64,000 nucleotides of DNA, from assembly GCA_921293015.1 (NCBI GenBank), contig OV121085.1, forward strand, positions 10,627,731-10,691,730, given 5' to 3'. Below, one piece after another: positions 27,276 to 39,962 of the stretch. Each line of letters begins with the position of its first letter. Within the stretch, counting starts at the first letter, position 1. A model generated the notes under the pieces. The model was not told where the DNA came from. It searched no databases and saw only the letters and a list, made by a program, of their open reading frames with translations. The position numbers and the translations under genes were made by a program. Origin of the DNA: Phorcus lineatus (Eukaryota; Mollusca; Gastropoda; Trochida; Trochidae).

Positions 27276-27457
27276 GATCCTTACAAAATAGTACAAGAGT
27301 GATATTTGTTATGCCATTTACAAGGGTTATTGTACATTTTTTGACAAAGATATGGTACAAAGAAAGAAGATAGTTTTGCTGCACAATTCATCGCCAACAA
27401 GGTCATGAGGGTTAAATTATAGAGGTTAATTCTTTCAAGCATCATTATTATGTAGAG

Positions 27458-27458
<1 letters not shown>

Positions 27459-27513
<55 letters not shown>

Positions 27514-27531
27514 CATTATTATTATCATTAT
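27459..27531. repeat. Trinucleotide microsatellite (TTA)n
   Basis: About 24 units of TTA with two ATC interruptions near the right end. Confidence 0.95.
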
Positions 27532-29480
27532 GTTACATGGTCTTGTTCAAACTTAATGCAACATATAACATTGAGTCCTTTCTTATATTGTCGCTTACCA
27601 ATTTTGAAAATATTTAAATGTCAGGTGCTACCCAGACAGGCTAAAACAAATTGATAAGTAATCAACACTTATAAAACTGTCATTGCTGTAAGTTTTCGTT
27701 ATTCACAATAATGTGTCCTTTTATGCTTATTTTCCCCAATATTTAAAAAAGATGTAAGCATTATATTTATGAGAGAATAGATTATATCTATTCAACGAGG
27801 TTATCAATAGCCGTAGAAGGCTATTTTGTATCTAAAAAAAACTTCAAGCGGTGTATGAAAAGAAAAATTCATGCGACCTTTTTGGTGTGAACACCTTCAT
27901 ATTCTATTTACGGACGTGGACTCGAGAGCATAACCTAATGTACGATTGATAACTGTGCCTTTTAGATGTTGTTGTCACTTTACAGGTCCATGATAAGATA
28001 TTCACTGTAAAAGTCGTTAGAACAAACACAATTCAATAATGATTCAAAAACTTAATTCCGTAGTAGATTTGAGTGAGAAAACCAGTGGGCCTCGATCTAA
28101 AAACCATTAAAAATTGTTTATCAATGTGTGGCCATCACACCGACAATAGAATCAAGAGAGATTTGTAAATTTAGGCCTTGGAAGTGCTAACTTTAGTTCT
28201 ATTTAGAATTATGTAGATCCTTTACTTTTATAAAAAAAATTTTAAATAGATAAAAAAAAATTGATGGGGCCGTTTTCGATCAAACATAAACAGACAATAA
28301 AATAAAGGTAAACAGTATGAATAAAAGTATTCATATGAGTCGTTTAACTGCAAAATGCATTATTAAATGCATTTATAAACTATTCCTGTTGCATCTGTTT
28401 GTTATTTTTTGGCAGCAGTTTTGAAAGATATGACTTTGTTAAGTCTTTATTTTATACTTTACGTTTTTAAAACATCTTAATTCTTTTTATTTACAGTGCT
28501 TAGAGAATTAAGATAAATTTATTATATGTTTTGCCGTGAAAGACTTTAGTAAATTTTACCTTACTCATTAAATTAAAACATTCACAATAATTATAATGTC
28601 ACAAGTACATAGTTGTAAATTACAATCAACACAACGCAATCAGCCATTACTGACAAGGACACAACCCTTTGCATTAACACATCATTTTAAGTAACCTGTA
28701 CGAACTACTCGGATAAACTATATCACGAGCAATGGAACACTCAGGCGACGGGCTCTGTCTGTAGACGACTTATGTAGCTTAAATATGTAGAGAAATTTAA
28801 GTTTTGTTGGCATTTGCCGTTTACTAAGTAAAATTCTAAAAGCTCCAAAATGCAATGTCATTTAAGAATATTGCCCATTGATGCTTAAGTTTAAGTCAAG
28901 ACTCTACATATTTTGGTTTGGAATATCCAAAAGCTCTGAAACATAATAGTAAGGGAATTCAATTGCATTTGCAGATGTCTGTATTACTTTTAAACCATTG
29001 TTCATATTTTGTATAATGATGATATATTTTTTAATTCAAATCTCCTCTGAATCTTCAATTTATCACCCAAGATAACTTTTAGAAATAGATGTTCTCAAGT
29101 CTAATAAAACAACCTCAGAGTTTTTTTCAAAATTATAAATTGCTATAATTGTAATCCTTGTTTTTCTTTGACATCGGTCAAGATAGATTTTAGTACTACA
29201 ATCGATTGTAGTTCTTCGAAGAACGACAGCCTTGCGTTGTTTTCTTATACGCATAAATATGTACGAGAGACCAACTGCGATTGTAATTCACAAATCAATG
29301 CCAAAGACATCGCTTATAGTTATTGGTTAAATATTGATTGATGTCATAATGCTTGTACAGTGAGAGAAACACTTGCTATTTGTGCACTGACACCCTTGTG
29401 AGTAGAGTATGATCCTATTCACACGGGTTTGTCTCATGCCAGTTGACTTATTTAATTGCTTCAAGTCAGAAAGGAACCTC
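27532..29480. other. Non-coding, nothing firm
   Basis: CAGTGGGCCTC at about 28085 matches the tip of the 56.7-kb element, but no partner end is seen. Confidence 0.5.
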
Positions 29481-29507
29481 CGCAATGTTTACCCTCAATC
29501 TGCGCCT

Positions 29508-29553
29508 TCAAAGGTCAGCAAAATGACCCCTGTTATCACGCGCTGACCTTTCA
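29508..29553. promoter_or_regulatory. Cluster of nuclear-receptor half sites
   Basis: TCAAAGGTCA (29508-29517), TGACCCC (29524-29530) and TGACCTTTCA (29544-29553) occur within 46 bp. The first and last are inverted partners, and the first with the middle forms an inverted repeat spaced by six. Such clusters can bind HNF4/RXR/COUP-type receptors; function here is inference. Confidence 0.35.
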
Positions 29554-29559
29554 CGCAAA

Positions 29560-30990
29560 CGCCATCAATGTGGAGTTACGTACCCAGAATTCCACAGTTG
29601 ACCGGAAGTAGGACACACAGACAGATGCAAATTACTTTTGTGTTGACACAACTTTATCGTTTAACTCGGAATGTCAATTTTGTTTTTCGCATGTTCTTTC
29701 TAACTCTTTCTGGTCTGAGGGCGTCATGTCCAGAGTTGCGGGTAAACCCTCTTCGGCCACTGGACTTTGGTCACTGTTTCTCGCCCAAGTGCAACGCCAC
29801 ATCTCATCAAGACGTGGGCATCTATGTCAAACAGGCAATAGCATGTCCGTGTACACTTTCAATTCAAAAATAACTGTTTGTAAACACGTGTGCAACAGAG
29901 CCAGCAAATACTACACATCTGGACACCCGCTAGGATGCATACTAGCGCGCAAACAACATATCCTTACGGATAACCGGCATGTGTCCTTTAGATGTTGGCA
30001 AATATTTCAAAATCTTCTATGTGTCTCTTTTTTTGAAAGAAGCAGCGAATGAAGAAATGACATTGCTGTTTGTGTGAAATCGTATGCTCAAAAGAAGATT
30101 GGATGGTGTTCAAGGGTGGTTTTGAAGAAACTGAGAAAGGGAACATAAGTAAGATAAGGGAAAGGACAAAAGACAATAAAGTACACGATGACAGTAGATA
30201 CAATAGGAAGAGAAAAAATATATGTAGAAAAGGGGGAGAAGGAAACACAAGGTCACTCTGGTTAATCGTGTAATTTAAACCACTGGTCATTTTGTTATAT
30301 TTAAAAATAAAAAAAATAATGTAACCATCTTACTCGCATGTAACATCATTTGGATATATCGGATTGTTTGGTTTGGATATTTCAGACCCAAAAATGCAGC
30401 AATAACCTAAAACTCATGATATCAATTAATCTTTAAAAAATAATATTACGAATGACAGATCAATTCCATTTCCATAAAATGTAATAGAAACAGCATAATT
30501 TGACGTCACGTGTTCCTCAACGTTTATCTAATGTTATTATTCTCTAACTTCTGAAAGAGAAACGAAACTAATATAATCATAAAGTTAGTCAGTCCGAAAG
30601 ACGTTCTCTACATAATGATTACCATTGCTTGATAGAAATCATTCTTCAAAGTTTCCACACACAAAAATTGTTTTTTCAGATTTTCAGAATTTCCAAAATA
30701 CGAATTGATAAAGATTTTTAACTCATGTGTTCTCTATTGCACTTTCAGGTTTGTGTATGCTATTTCTGTCTTTTGTGTAACCGACAACCTTGATCGATCA
30801 ACTACAATTTATCAAATTATTAAAGAATCCATAAAGAATAAAATCATCGTCACATGAATCACTTCTGACGAAACCTTGAAGATACCAACTTCCATCCCTA
30901 ATCTACAGTTCTCCGTAACACGTTTGCGATTTTCAAACACGAATTGCGTATGTACTGAGAGCCCTGCCAGTGCAAATAGATGTTAACATA
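29560..30990. other. GC-richer segment followed by AT-rich DNA, no gene accepted
   Basis: Overlapping frames at 29568-30052 (101 and 108 codons) stay open because of base composition and show no domain. One TGACGTCACGTG (CRE fused to an E-box) lies at 30501-30512. Confidence 0.45.
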
Positions 30991-30997
30991 TAATCCA

Positions 30998-31106
30998 GGG
31001 CCTGTATTTTCGAAACTCTCTTAGCACTAAGTTTGTCGTAGGTGCTATCCATTAACATTGGCTTAAGACTGTCTTAGCACTAAGAGAGCTTCGAAAATCT
31101 AGGCCC
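30998..31106. repeat. Imperfect palindromic (MITE-like) element
   Basis: Arms 30998-31031 and 31073-31106 match at about 29 of 34 positions. They begin GGGCCTGTATTTTCGAAACT and end AGCTTCGAAAATCTAGGCCC, with CTCTTAGCACTAAG near the inner edge of each. The 41-bp centre is unpaired. Confidence 0.8.
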
Positions 31107-31898
31107 AGGTTGTTTGATAAGACCTTTCGGTGACTGAAGATTAGGATGTTTTCATTTCTTACTGAACAATTTAAAAAAGTGTATTGAAAAGAATTTCCAT
31201 GTCTTAAACCATCATTAATAAAGACAGTTCATATGCCAAAACGATGCCAAAACCCTTACAAAATCTTTTGTTTTCACTGTTCATTAATTTGATACATAGT
31301 TTACACGAAGTTAAAAGCTTGACTTCTAGCATTTTATTTACTCGTTGTCCAGAGTCTATTTGTACATATATCCTTTAAGCCAAGATGTTACAACTTTAGG
31401 CTAATGTGAACCTATCTTCAGATTATGCAAAGTAATAGAATTATAGTTAAACTCTGTTCAACTGAAATTAGAATTTACTGATCAAATTTTCCTATCGGGA
31501 ATGAACGTAAAGTACACTAATCCCGTAAATGAAATCACATTACTAGTCAAAATATATGCAGCATCAATGGCTATAAACCAAAGTTTCTATGTTTCTATCA
31601 ACAGAAACTGAGGCAAAGGTTTTTCAATATTGGTCAATTCTACACTTATTACTTGGAAAATAGTATTATTAAGAGTGTGTTATTCTATATGTAGGAGACA
31701 ACTGTGGATTTCTTGTATATTTATTTTTGTGACGATTGTTTGATTATAGATATTCATTATTTTCGCCTGTAACACAAAATATTGAACACAAAAAAGAAAA
31801 ACTTTAGGCTAAGGTCGGTCCTTATAATCAAAGACAAGACATGTATTTTAAAGCACAATAAGTATTGATATATATACAAAATGGTTCAGGGAAATAGG

Positions 31899-31982
31899 GA
31901 ATCTCACCTCATGCCTTCTAATATCAAATACATCATCGAATTATAACATATTTGACATCAGAAGACATGAGGGTGGGATTAA
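31899..31982. repeat. Foldback (MITE-like) family A, copy 3, internally deleted
   Basis: Arms GAATCTCACCTCATGCCTTC and GAAGACATGAGGGTGGGATT flank ATATCAAATACATCATCG and CATATTTGACATCA. The central block of copies 1 and 2 is missing, so the element is only about 84 bp. Confidence 0.72.
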
Positions 31983-34900
31983 TTCATCACCCAAAAACGG
32001 TCATTTTTGTCCCATGCATGTTCAATTGGATTCATATATTGACTTAAACTGGCTGTGGTAAAGGATAAATACCTTGTCTTAGCGTGAATCACTTCGCTAT
32101 CCTCGTTTTTTCACATTGCAGGTAGAAATTATTTCTGAACATCATCCAAGCTTTGTTACAAAATAGTTTCGATTATTTTTCTGTATGTGGCACAAATAAC
32201 GTTTCCGTTAAACACCATAAGGTGAGAAAGGTTAAACGTGAGATATTCACAATATTGTCACAAAAATTTAAATGAATTCATGAGATGAATATTCCTAGTT
32301 TTAGAATCGTCTTACGCTGATACGAAAATGTGATTTGGAGCATTATTTTCATCTTGATAAGTTTAACTAATTTTCACGTTGACCACATATCTGTGCGTAT
32401 CACTTTGAATTGATTTTTTGTCATTTATGAATATTTTTTGAAATTGTGTTTTCAAATGATTTAGATAACTTATAGATGACCTTTTTTCTAAAGTCTTTGC
32501 TTGTTATTTTATATCCTTTTGATCTTACATTTTTGGGAATTAATGTGGTTGTTTTAATGAAAACTGGCATATGAGTGTCAGTGTTATAGGAGACGTTTGT
32601 TATTGATAATTAACTCAGTTGTATCTGACGTTTGTCAAAGACAGAATGCGATATTGACAAATCATTATTTGTGAATTTGACTGTTAAGGATTTAAACGCT
32701 TTTCCATAGGCACTGGCTTTGAATAATATATTTTAGCATTGAGTAATAAATCTTGGAAACTATAAAGACATGAAAATGCTGATTAAATGAAATAGCTGTT
32801 GAATTGCCGCTATTTGCGAATTGTTGAATTGCCTAGTTAAAAGTGCTATAAGGTTAATAGGAATACCAATCCTAATGGTTGACGAAATCATACTATTCAT
32901 TGCGCCCAGGACATTAAACCATGTAAATGAACATTTTAATGGTTCATAGTGTATTTAGAATGTGATTGTTTACATGTGTAACAATGTTGCTCTGTTCAAT
33001 GGGTCACACACGTGTTTGTTTATGTAAACTGGTTTTCTAGAAGATTCTCTGAGTTTTCTGAATATCTCAGACTATTTGTGGAAGATTCTACTTATTTGAA
33101 TTTTTTTATCAGTTTGAAGTCCGGCTATTAGAAAGCATTCACTCAGACATTTAATCAACCTGGTATCTTCATTGGACTTTGCGTTCCTTCTTCTGCACCA
33201 GTGTTCTCCATACTTTTGGCAACTGTTTATAACCATCAAGGAGAGGACTCAACCTATACTTATTTGACCCGTTTGATATTGTATAACTTATGTGTTTGTC
33301 TTTATTGTAACTTTAAAGTCTCTATTCATTATCAATTAATAACATTTTTATCATTGATATATTTAATTGTTTGTGATATTTTCCTGCTTTGACTGGAGAC
33401 AGATCCATATTATGAATTCACACGTAACAATATAGAAAATTACATCACGAAAAAGCACAGAACCAACGTCATTTGTGACATTAAACACACTTTTTAAAAA
33501 ATGAATGAGCTTTGTTGAGAAGATTGTGAATGATCGATATGACACTAGTCCAATCGAATAATTTTCACGAAGGAAATAATTTGTCATTTTTGACCCCAAA
33601 AGTGATCATCTGCAGTGTAATCAATAATAGAATGGATAACTGGAGTCACGCTTTATTAAAAAATTTAAACGACTTCAAGTATATGAAGTTGGAAGGGATT
33701 ACGAATTAGTGAAATTAATGCATGATGGTGACGTCACTTCATTGTGTTAACGGTGGATCATCTTTTAATATCCACTGCTTATTGACTTTTCCGGCCAGGA
33801 GGGGTGTTAGGTTTTAATATGTTTTGATAAAACAGAGTGCAATCTTTATGGTTCAGTTTTGACAAATCTAAATCTGCTCAAACATAAAAATTAAGTTCTG
33901 AAGTAGTGAAGATTGAAATGATCAGATCCCACTTTGCCAACCAGTCCTTGTGATGATACCGCCCTCGCGAATTTAATTGCCCTAATCGCTCAGCACCCGG
34001 TCGTTATTTATTACATTTTTCTCATCTCGAATCAACTTCTTCTCATGCATCTTCCATTCCATAGGAAAAAAGCGGAATCGTGCTTGTAGGTATGCTTGCC
34101 TTTTAAGAATGCAATTTTTAAAACTGATTTTGATCAATGTTTAGAAGGAAAGTGAATGAAAAAAGGTTGCGATGATCATATTTAGTTTCATTTGAGGATT
34201 CAACTTAGCATCAAGACAAAAATTCTTCAACCCATTTTAATTTCTAAAGTTTCAGAATAACAAAAACTACCATAACATTTTTATGTGCTTCCATATGACT
34301 GACTTTCAAATTGTTATGGAAACACATGTTCAGCTCGATTCATGCTGATAATGAACATGCCAAGACTTAAGCACCAGACGCTGTTACACCTAATAAACAG
34401 AGATATAGTGTGCTTTCCAAACTTCGAAAATTTAATCCGTTGACGAGAAATATAGTTGCTACAAAAATAGGAAAACATCTAATGTACAACAAAATCAGCT
34501 ATGATTTTCCACTAAAAACTTAAAAAATGGACTAAATATTTCATCAAAATCCCCATTTCAAGTTCCAGGAAGCTTGTTCAATTCCACATTTTTTGGTTAT
34601 TGTAGTTTTTTAAAACTCATCACTAATTCTTGACCACACTGTTTAAAAACCAGCTGTTTGTCTGCTATAAGGGCCTTATCACAACCTTTGCCAAAATAAA
34701 GCTAAACACAAAGATCATGGGTCTTTAATTCAGTTACTGATGAATAGATTTATAGTAGCAATCTGTGAGCGTAATCAATAGCATAAATTTAGCCAATATT
34801 TTCCCGATTTGTTAATACAGTTCGAAACTTTAAAACGTGTTTTTCTCAGTTTTATGTTTTAACGAGACACCCCCTTCTGTCAAAAAGGTATCAAAAGGTA

Positions 34901-35050
34901 ATTTACCCCAGCATTTTTGGTTGTGTAAGGTCATTCTGACGTCCTTAATTTAGGAACTCAAACCAGAGCAAGTTATTTCGGCGTGGTCTTTAGATGGTCA
35001 ATTTGTATTTTAAATGTTTCGCTCTAAAGTAAATATTGTCGTTTTCTAGT
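31983..35050. other. AT-rich non-coding
   Basis: TGACGTCA at 33729-33736. A 78-codon minus frame near 33.4 kb has no family features. Confidence 0.55.
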
Positions 35051-35347
35051 TCAGTGGTGATAATCCATGTGACTTTCCTGTTTAGCTGTGACTTTTACCA
35101 GTGTAGAACGGTGACCTACAGTAACATTACGACTTGACCACGTGGTCAGAGTCCGCCGTGCTGACCAATACAGCGCTCTGACGTGCGAGAAAATGACCGG
35201 CATGCCATTGCAAGCCGGGGGCGAGAAGGCAAATAATGGTAGCCACCTTCTCCCGTCAATTACCAGATGGATGTCATTGCAGGATTCTCTTTTAAATAGG
35301 TTGAGGAATTCTTTGAAAAAAGGCGAAAAATGACGTTTTGACGCCAA
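35051..35347 (-). other. GC-richer segment with open frames on both strands, probably an old repeat
   Basis: A 98-codon minus frame (MASKRHFSPFFKEFLNLFKR, then CNDIHLVIDGRRWLP) and a 63-codon plus frame overlap. I do not recognise a protein family. The abrupt GC rise and two-strand openness suggest an inserted repeat rather than a gene. Confidence 0.25.
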
Positions 35348-35821
35348 AACTTTCGAACCATTTCCCCTTAAAGGTCAGAATTGATTAACACGATTTTTGA
35401 TTACCTTTTGTCACGACCATTGCATTAGTTACGCTCTAGAAATTGAAGATTTAGATTCACAGGGAACGTTGATCAACGCCAAATTGTTAGTCTTTCTTAC
35501 GTACAAAGAAGACGTCAATGGCTCTATCGCACTATGGTTAAATGTAAATATGATTGTTCAGTGTAAGTCCTGCTCCGTCTTTATGCAATGTGTGTTACAA
35601 GGTATAGCTTCTGCTCTTCTAAAACTCCGCGCAGGTTCTTGCCGCCTCAACTCCTTGTCACGTTGTTCGATGACGACATCTTCTGCAGGTGGCCGCTCAG
35701 CCGGCTTGCCGGTAAAATACTTCGGAAAACATTTCTTAGTTACATCCCAATAAAACAGCAATAGCGGGAAAAGCTCTGTGCGGATTTAAAGTGATAAAAC
35801 GTGTTATCTAAATCAATGACT

Positions 35822-36133
35822 ACTTCCGGACGAGGTGTGATGGGGCCGTTGTGAGTTTGCAGAAGCATTCCGGCTTGATCGCCGTGTTGGTGTACGGAGC
35901 TTGAAAACAAACATGGCGGGCAGGCTGACAGGCCAGGTGGTGAGCTTTAGTGAACGGGACAAAATGAGTGATGAAGCAATCACTCAGCTCGTGCAGCATG
36001 AAAACCTCGTGGAATGAGGAATCGCTGGATGAAGCATACCGAGTTGTGGAGTGACAGCTCCCCGTCACGATCATCGAGATGGACTCGGCTCCGCCCCTAG
36101 CTGGAGATGGTGTGAAGAGCTTAGAGGTCCACA
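35822..36133 (+). promoter_or_regulatory. TATA-less promoter and possible first exon
   Basis: ACTTCCGG (about 35823-35830, ETS/GABP type) lies 80 bp before AAACATGGCGGGC, which fits both a YY1 element and a start codon in good context. From ATG 35913 a 34-codon frame begins MAGRLTGQVVSFSERDKMSD and stops at 36015; it also contains donor-like GTGGTGAGC after MAGRLTGQ. A second ATG at 36079 opens MDSAPPLAGDGVKSLEVH up to donor-like GTAAAA at 36134. It looks like the 5' end of a plus-strand gene with a long first intron. Downstream exons were not recognised. Confidence 0.4.
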
Positions 36134-36144
36134 GTAAAAGATAA

Positions 36145-38800
36145 CTGTTTTGTTTCAGTGTTTGCTGGCGTTGAACTGATGGAGTTAGAAGTTTAGATAA
36201 GAGAAGAGTATTTCTATGGCGACCAGTAAAAGCTATCAGTTGGTGCTGGTCCCTCCCCTAACGCTTACTCGATTTGGGGCACCAAATGAAAGCTATCAAC
36301 GACAGAGGTAATCCTGACTTAGCGTTCAGTCGATAGAATACCTCCCAAGCACATGTACCCTTGTTTTGGGGCTTTAACCGTTTTTTTCTTCTTCCCCAGG
36401 TGAAGCTAATCTGTTGGTTGTATTAATGAGTCAATATAGGTAAGATAGGTGGAACACAGGTGCTCAGAGAAAGATAGGCCTCGCACCTGCACAGGTAGAT
36501 ACAGCACATAGGTACAGGTAGGGGATTACCTGTCGGTGTAAGTAATTAACATAAGTGTGCACTGGAACGCTGGGCTGGGAATCTGTAATCGCTTCACAAC
36601 AGCTGTGTGTGTGCAAGTATCATGGGCTTTACTATGACATCCTACTGTACCGCATCTAGATGGGCGCTTGCAAATCATCACAATTTCAGCCACATGGAAT
36701 GAGTAAAATGTCACTATAACTTTTTTAAAACTCATGATGGATAAATGTTTGGTATACCATTCGGGAGGAAAAAATATTCAAATGTTAAAAGTTAAATGAA
36801 ACTATTAATCACTTAGGTTTGAAAACACATTCATATAGATTGATGCCGAAAGAATTTAAAGGTTTTTGATTAAAATTATTCAATGAATCAATATTATCAT
36901 CCATGTATTTGAATAATGGTTTGCATCTGCTTTGTTATTATACACGATGTCAAAGGTTTCTCTCCTCTCTTTTCGCGTGCTGATTTATGTCAAGCATGAT
37001 ATTTGTGTCACACTAAAATGTCACCCCTTAAACGAATGCTTTCGATTTTGTTTTGTTAATAACATAATGTATGTCAAAACTTTAACGAAATTCAACTGTT
37101 CTTGTCGAAATACCATCAAAATGTATTCAATTATCTTAATTTCATACATACACTTATGAACAATGAAACAAACTTTTGTTCAGCAGTTGTGTATACCTTT
37201 GAGCAATTGTTAAGACTTAACAACGACAACACTTTTTAAACTACAGATTCCAAGAAACATCAATTTTAATTTTTCAAAATGGTTTCTCAAAAACCGTTAG
37301 GAGCACATTACAGATACATTCTCCATTAGCTAAAAAGGAGGACCCCATCTTTAATTTCTCACATAAAGAAATATCCCCGAAGAGAACCTCAACTCAGGGA
37401 AACCTTGTCCCAGCATGTTTCAAGTCTGTCTTCTATTTGCTACGCGCTAGATTCATTTCTTCACCACACTACCCTTTTGAACGAGTATCATTCGATATTT
37501 TAGATGAAAGTAATTCGAAATCTATGTCTTAATTGTTCTTCTTCTTAAACAAACGTTATGATCAATGGTCAAGGAGACGAATGTTTAGCTAAGATTGAGT
37601 TAACAAAATTCAGATATGCTGTCTTTATACTCTTAAACCGATACAACAGAATTAAAAACGCTTAGAAAAGACTGAGTGGAAATAAATAGCTGCTGAACAA
37701 TCTAATGGACAACCTCTGCACGTTTCAATACTCTTAGCTAATTCAGCTTTGTCAATAGGTAAACGACTTTTAATCAGGTAAGCTGTTGGGCACGATTTAG
37801 ACGGAATTTATTCACCTTTAGTGCACAAGTTCGTCTTCACCTGGACATGTGAAGTAAGCTGTTAGTCACCTGCTAATCAACACCTTCCAGGTGTTTAATT
37901 ACAGGTGTAAAACTGCAGTTCTGCCCCACTATGTAAGCTATAGCTATATCAATGCACGTGTTTCAAATCCCAGTCGTCATCGCGGCCATCGTTGTTGTAT
38001 TTATCATCATCGTTTTTATCATCAATTAAATCATCGTCATTGTCGTCGCTATCACCATACATGCAAACATAATCCTTACATGAATAACCCTTTTTGTTTC
38101 TTGGCAAACAATGTAGACACACGAACATAAAAAGTTGATATATTATAAGGGCAGAAATCATGTACAACTTGGTAAATTTCAATATAATTCTTTATTTCCT
38201 CATTCAGAAGTTACCTTTCTGTCTCACCAAACATTGCACCTATAATCTTTAAAAAATATTACCGAATTTCTGTGTCGTACAACTAAGATAAGAAATATAC
38301 ACGGTATAGAAACGAATCACTAAATGAGAAAACCTTTAGCGTACCTGAGATTTCTTCCAATAAAACAATCTTCTCTGAAACGAATTCTAAATTTTCGAAA
38401 AAGGTGTTATTGTAGACATTGGTTATGGTAAAATCTATTATTTTGTTTTCTCCTTAAGCTTTCATACCTGGTATTTTTGCGATTGAAGCTGTTTGTCTAG
38501 CATTCGCAATGTATTTGGTGAAAGTAGTGTACCAGAGGTGTATAAAATTTGGTTTGAAATATAAGTGTATTTTGGGTAGCTACTTGCCTAGATACTCTTC
38601 ATCAATTAAGCCACCGCAGCAGTTTCATGTATCTTGCGAAACATCTTTACTTCATTTGAGTTTGGATTCGGATTGGAATTTGGTCTCGTGTAACTTGAAA
38701 TAGATTGTTACGTTTGTTATAGAACTTCTTTTGTTGACTAAGGTTGTCTTGAAATTTATAACATTTTTTAGATCCCTTTATTGAGAACAAAATAAGAATA
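36145..38800. other. Possible first intron, no exon recognised
   Basis: If the 35.9-kb patch is a promoter, this is its intron. It contains the CAT/CGT tract but no convincing coding exon. Confidence 0.4.
37992..38060. repeat. Degenerate CAT/CGT trinucleotide tract
   Basis: Imperfect repeats of ATC, GTC and GTT keep frames open on both strands with His- or Asp-rich products; this is low-complexity sequence, not a gene. Confidence 0.7.
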
Positions 38801-38801
38801 A

Positions 38802-39962
38802 GTAAGAGCATATGTTACAGTGCCTTTAAGATACACTCAACAGAATGTTACAGTGCCTTTAGAATACACTCAACAGAATGTTACAGTGCCTTTAAAATAC
38901 ACTCAACAGAATGTTACAGTGCCTTTAAATTACACTCAACGGAATGTTACAGTGCCTTTAAGACACACTCAACGGAATGTAAAAGTGCCTTTAAAATACA
39001 CTCAACCGAATGTAACAGTGCCTTTAAAATACACTCAACAGAATGTTGCAGTGCCTTTAAGACAGACTCAACATAATGTTACAGTTCCTTTAAGACACAC
39101 TCAACATAACGTTACGGTGCATTTAAGATACACTCAACAGAATGTTACGGTGCCTTTAACACACACTCAACCGAATGTTACAGTGCCTTTAAAATACACT
39201 CAACAGAATGTAACAGTGCCTTTAAAATACACTCAACAGAATGTTACAGTGCCTTAAAGACACACTCAACAGAATCTTACAGTGCCTTTAAGATGCACTC
39301 AACATAATGTTTCAGTGCCTTTAAGATACACTCTCAACAGAATATTACAGTGCCTTTAAGATACACTCAACAGACTGTTACAGTGCTTTTAAGACACACT
39401 CAATAGAATGTTACATGTACAGTTCCTTTAAAATACACGAAACAGAATCCGACAGTGCCTTTAAGATACTCTCAGAATGTTACAGTGCCTTTAAAATACA
39501 CTCAGCATAATTTTACTGTGCCTTAAAGACACACCCAACAGAATATAACAGTGCCTTTAAGATACACTCTCTACAGAATGTTACAGTGCCTTTAAGATAT
39601 ACTCAACAGACTGTTACAGTGCTTTTAAGACACACTCAATAGAATGTTACAGTTCCTTTAAAATACACGCAACAGAATGTAACAGTGCCTTTAAGATACA
39701 CTCAACAGAATGTTACAGTGCCTTTAAGATACTCTCAGAATGGTACAGTGCCTCTAAAATACACTCAACATAATGTTACAGTGCCTTTAAGATACACTCA
39801 GAATGTTACAGTGCCTTTAAGAAACACTCAACAGAATGTTACAATGCCTTTAAGACACACGCAACAGAGCGTTACAGTGCCCTTAAGATACACTCAACAC
39901 AGTGCATTAAGATACACTCAACAGAATGTTACAGTGCCTTTAAGGCACACTCAACAGAATTA
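38802..39962. repeat. 33-bp minisatellite, about 35 units
   Basis: Tandem units of 33 bp with core TTACAGTGCCTTTAAGATAC and ACTCAACAGAATG. The unit is eleven codons, so two long frames stay open on the plus strand (38820-39257 and 39685-40215, repeated peptide VTVPLRYTQQN); single-base deletions such as at 39255 break them. A higher-order copy is present: the variant containing CAGACTGTTACAGTGCTTTT occurs at 39371 and again 236 bp later at 39607, the first with a 5-nt insertion. No promoter, splice structure or signal peptide supports translation, so I treat it as satellite DNA. Confidence 0.93.

Noticed and set aside
29568-30052. Two overlapping frames of about 100 codons
   Set aside because: Open because of local GC content, no domain, and they contradict each other in frame.
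37891-38182. His-rich and Asp-rich open frames on both strands
   Set aside because: Both arise from the CAT/CGT trinucleotide tract.
38802-39962. CRISPR-like array
   Set aside because: Units are contiguous 33-bp repeats without unique spacers, in a eukaryotic context; it is a minisatellite.
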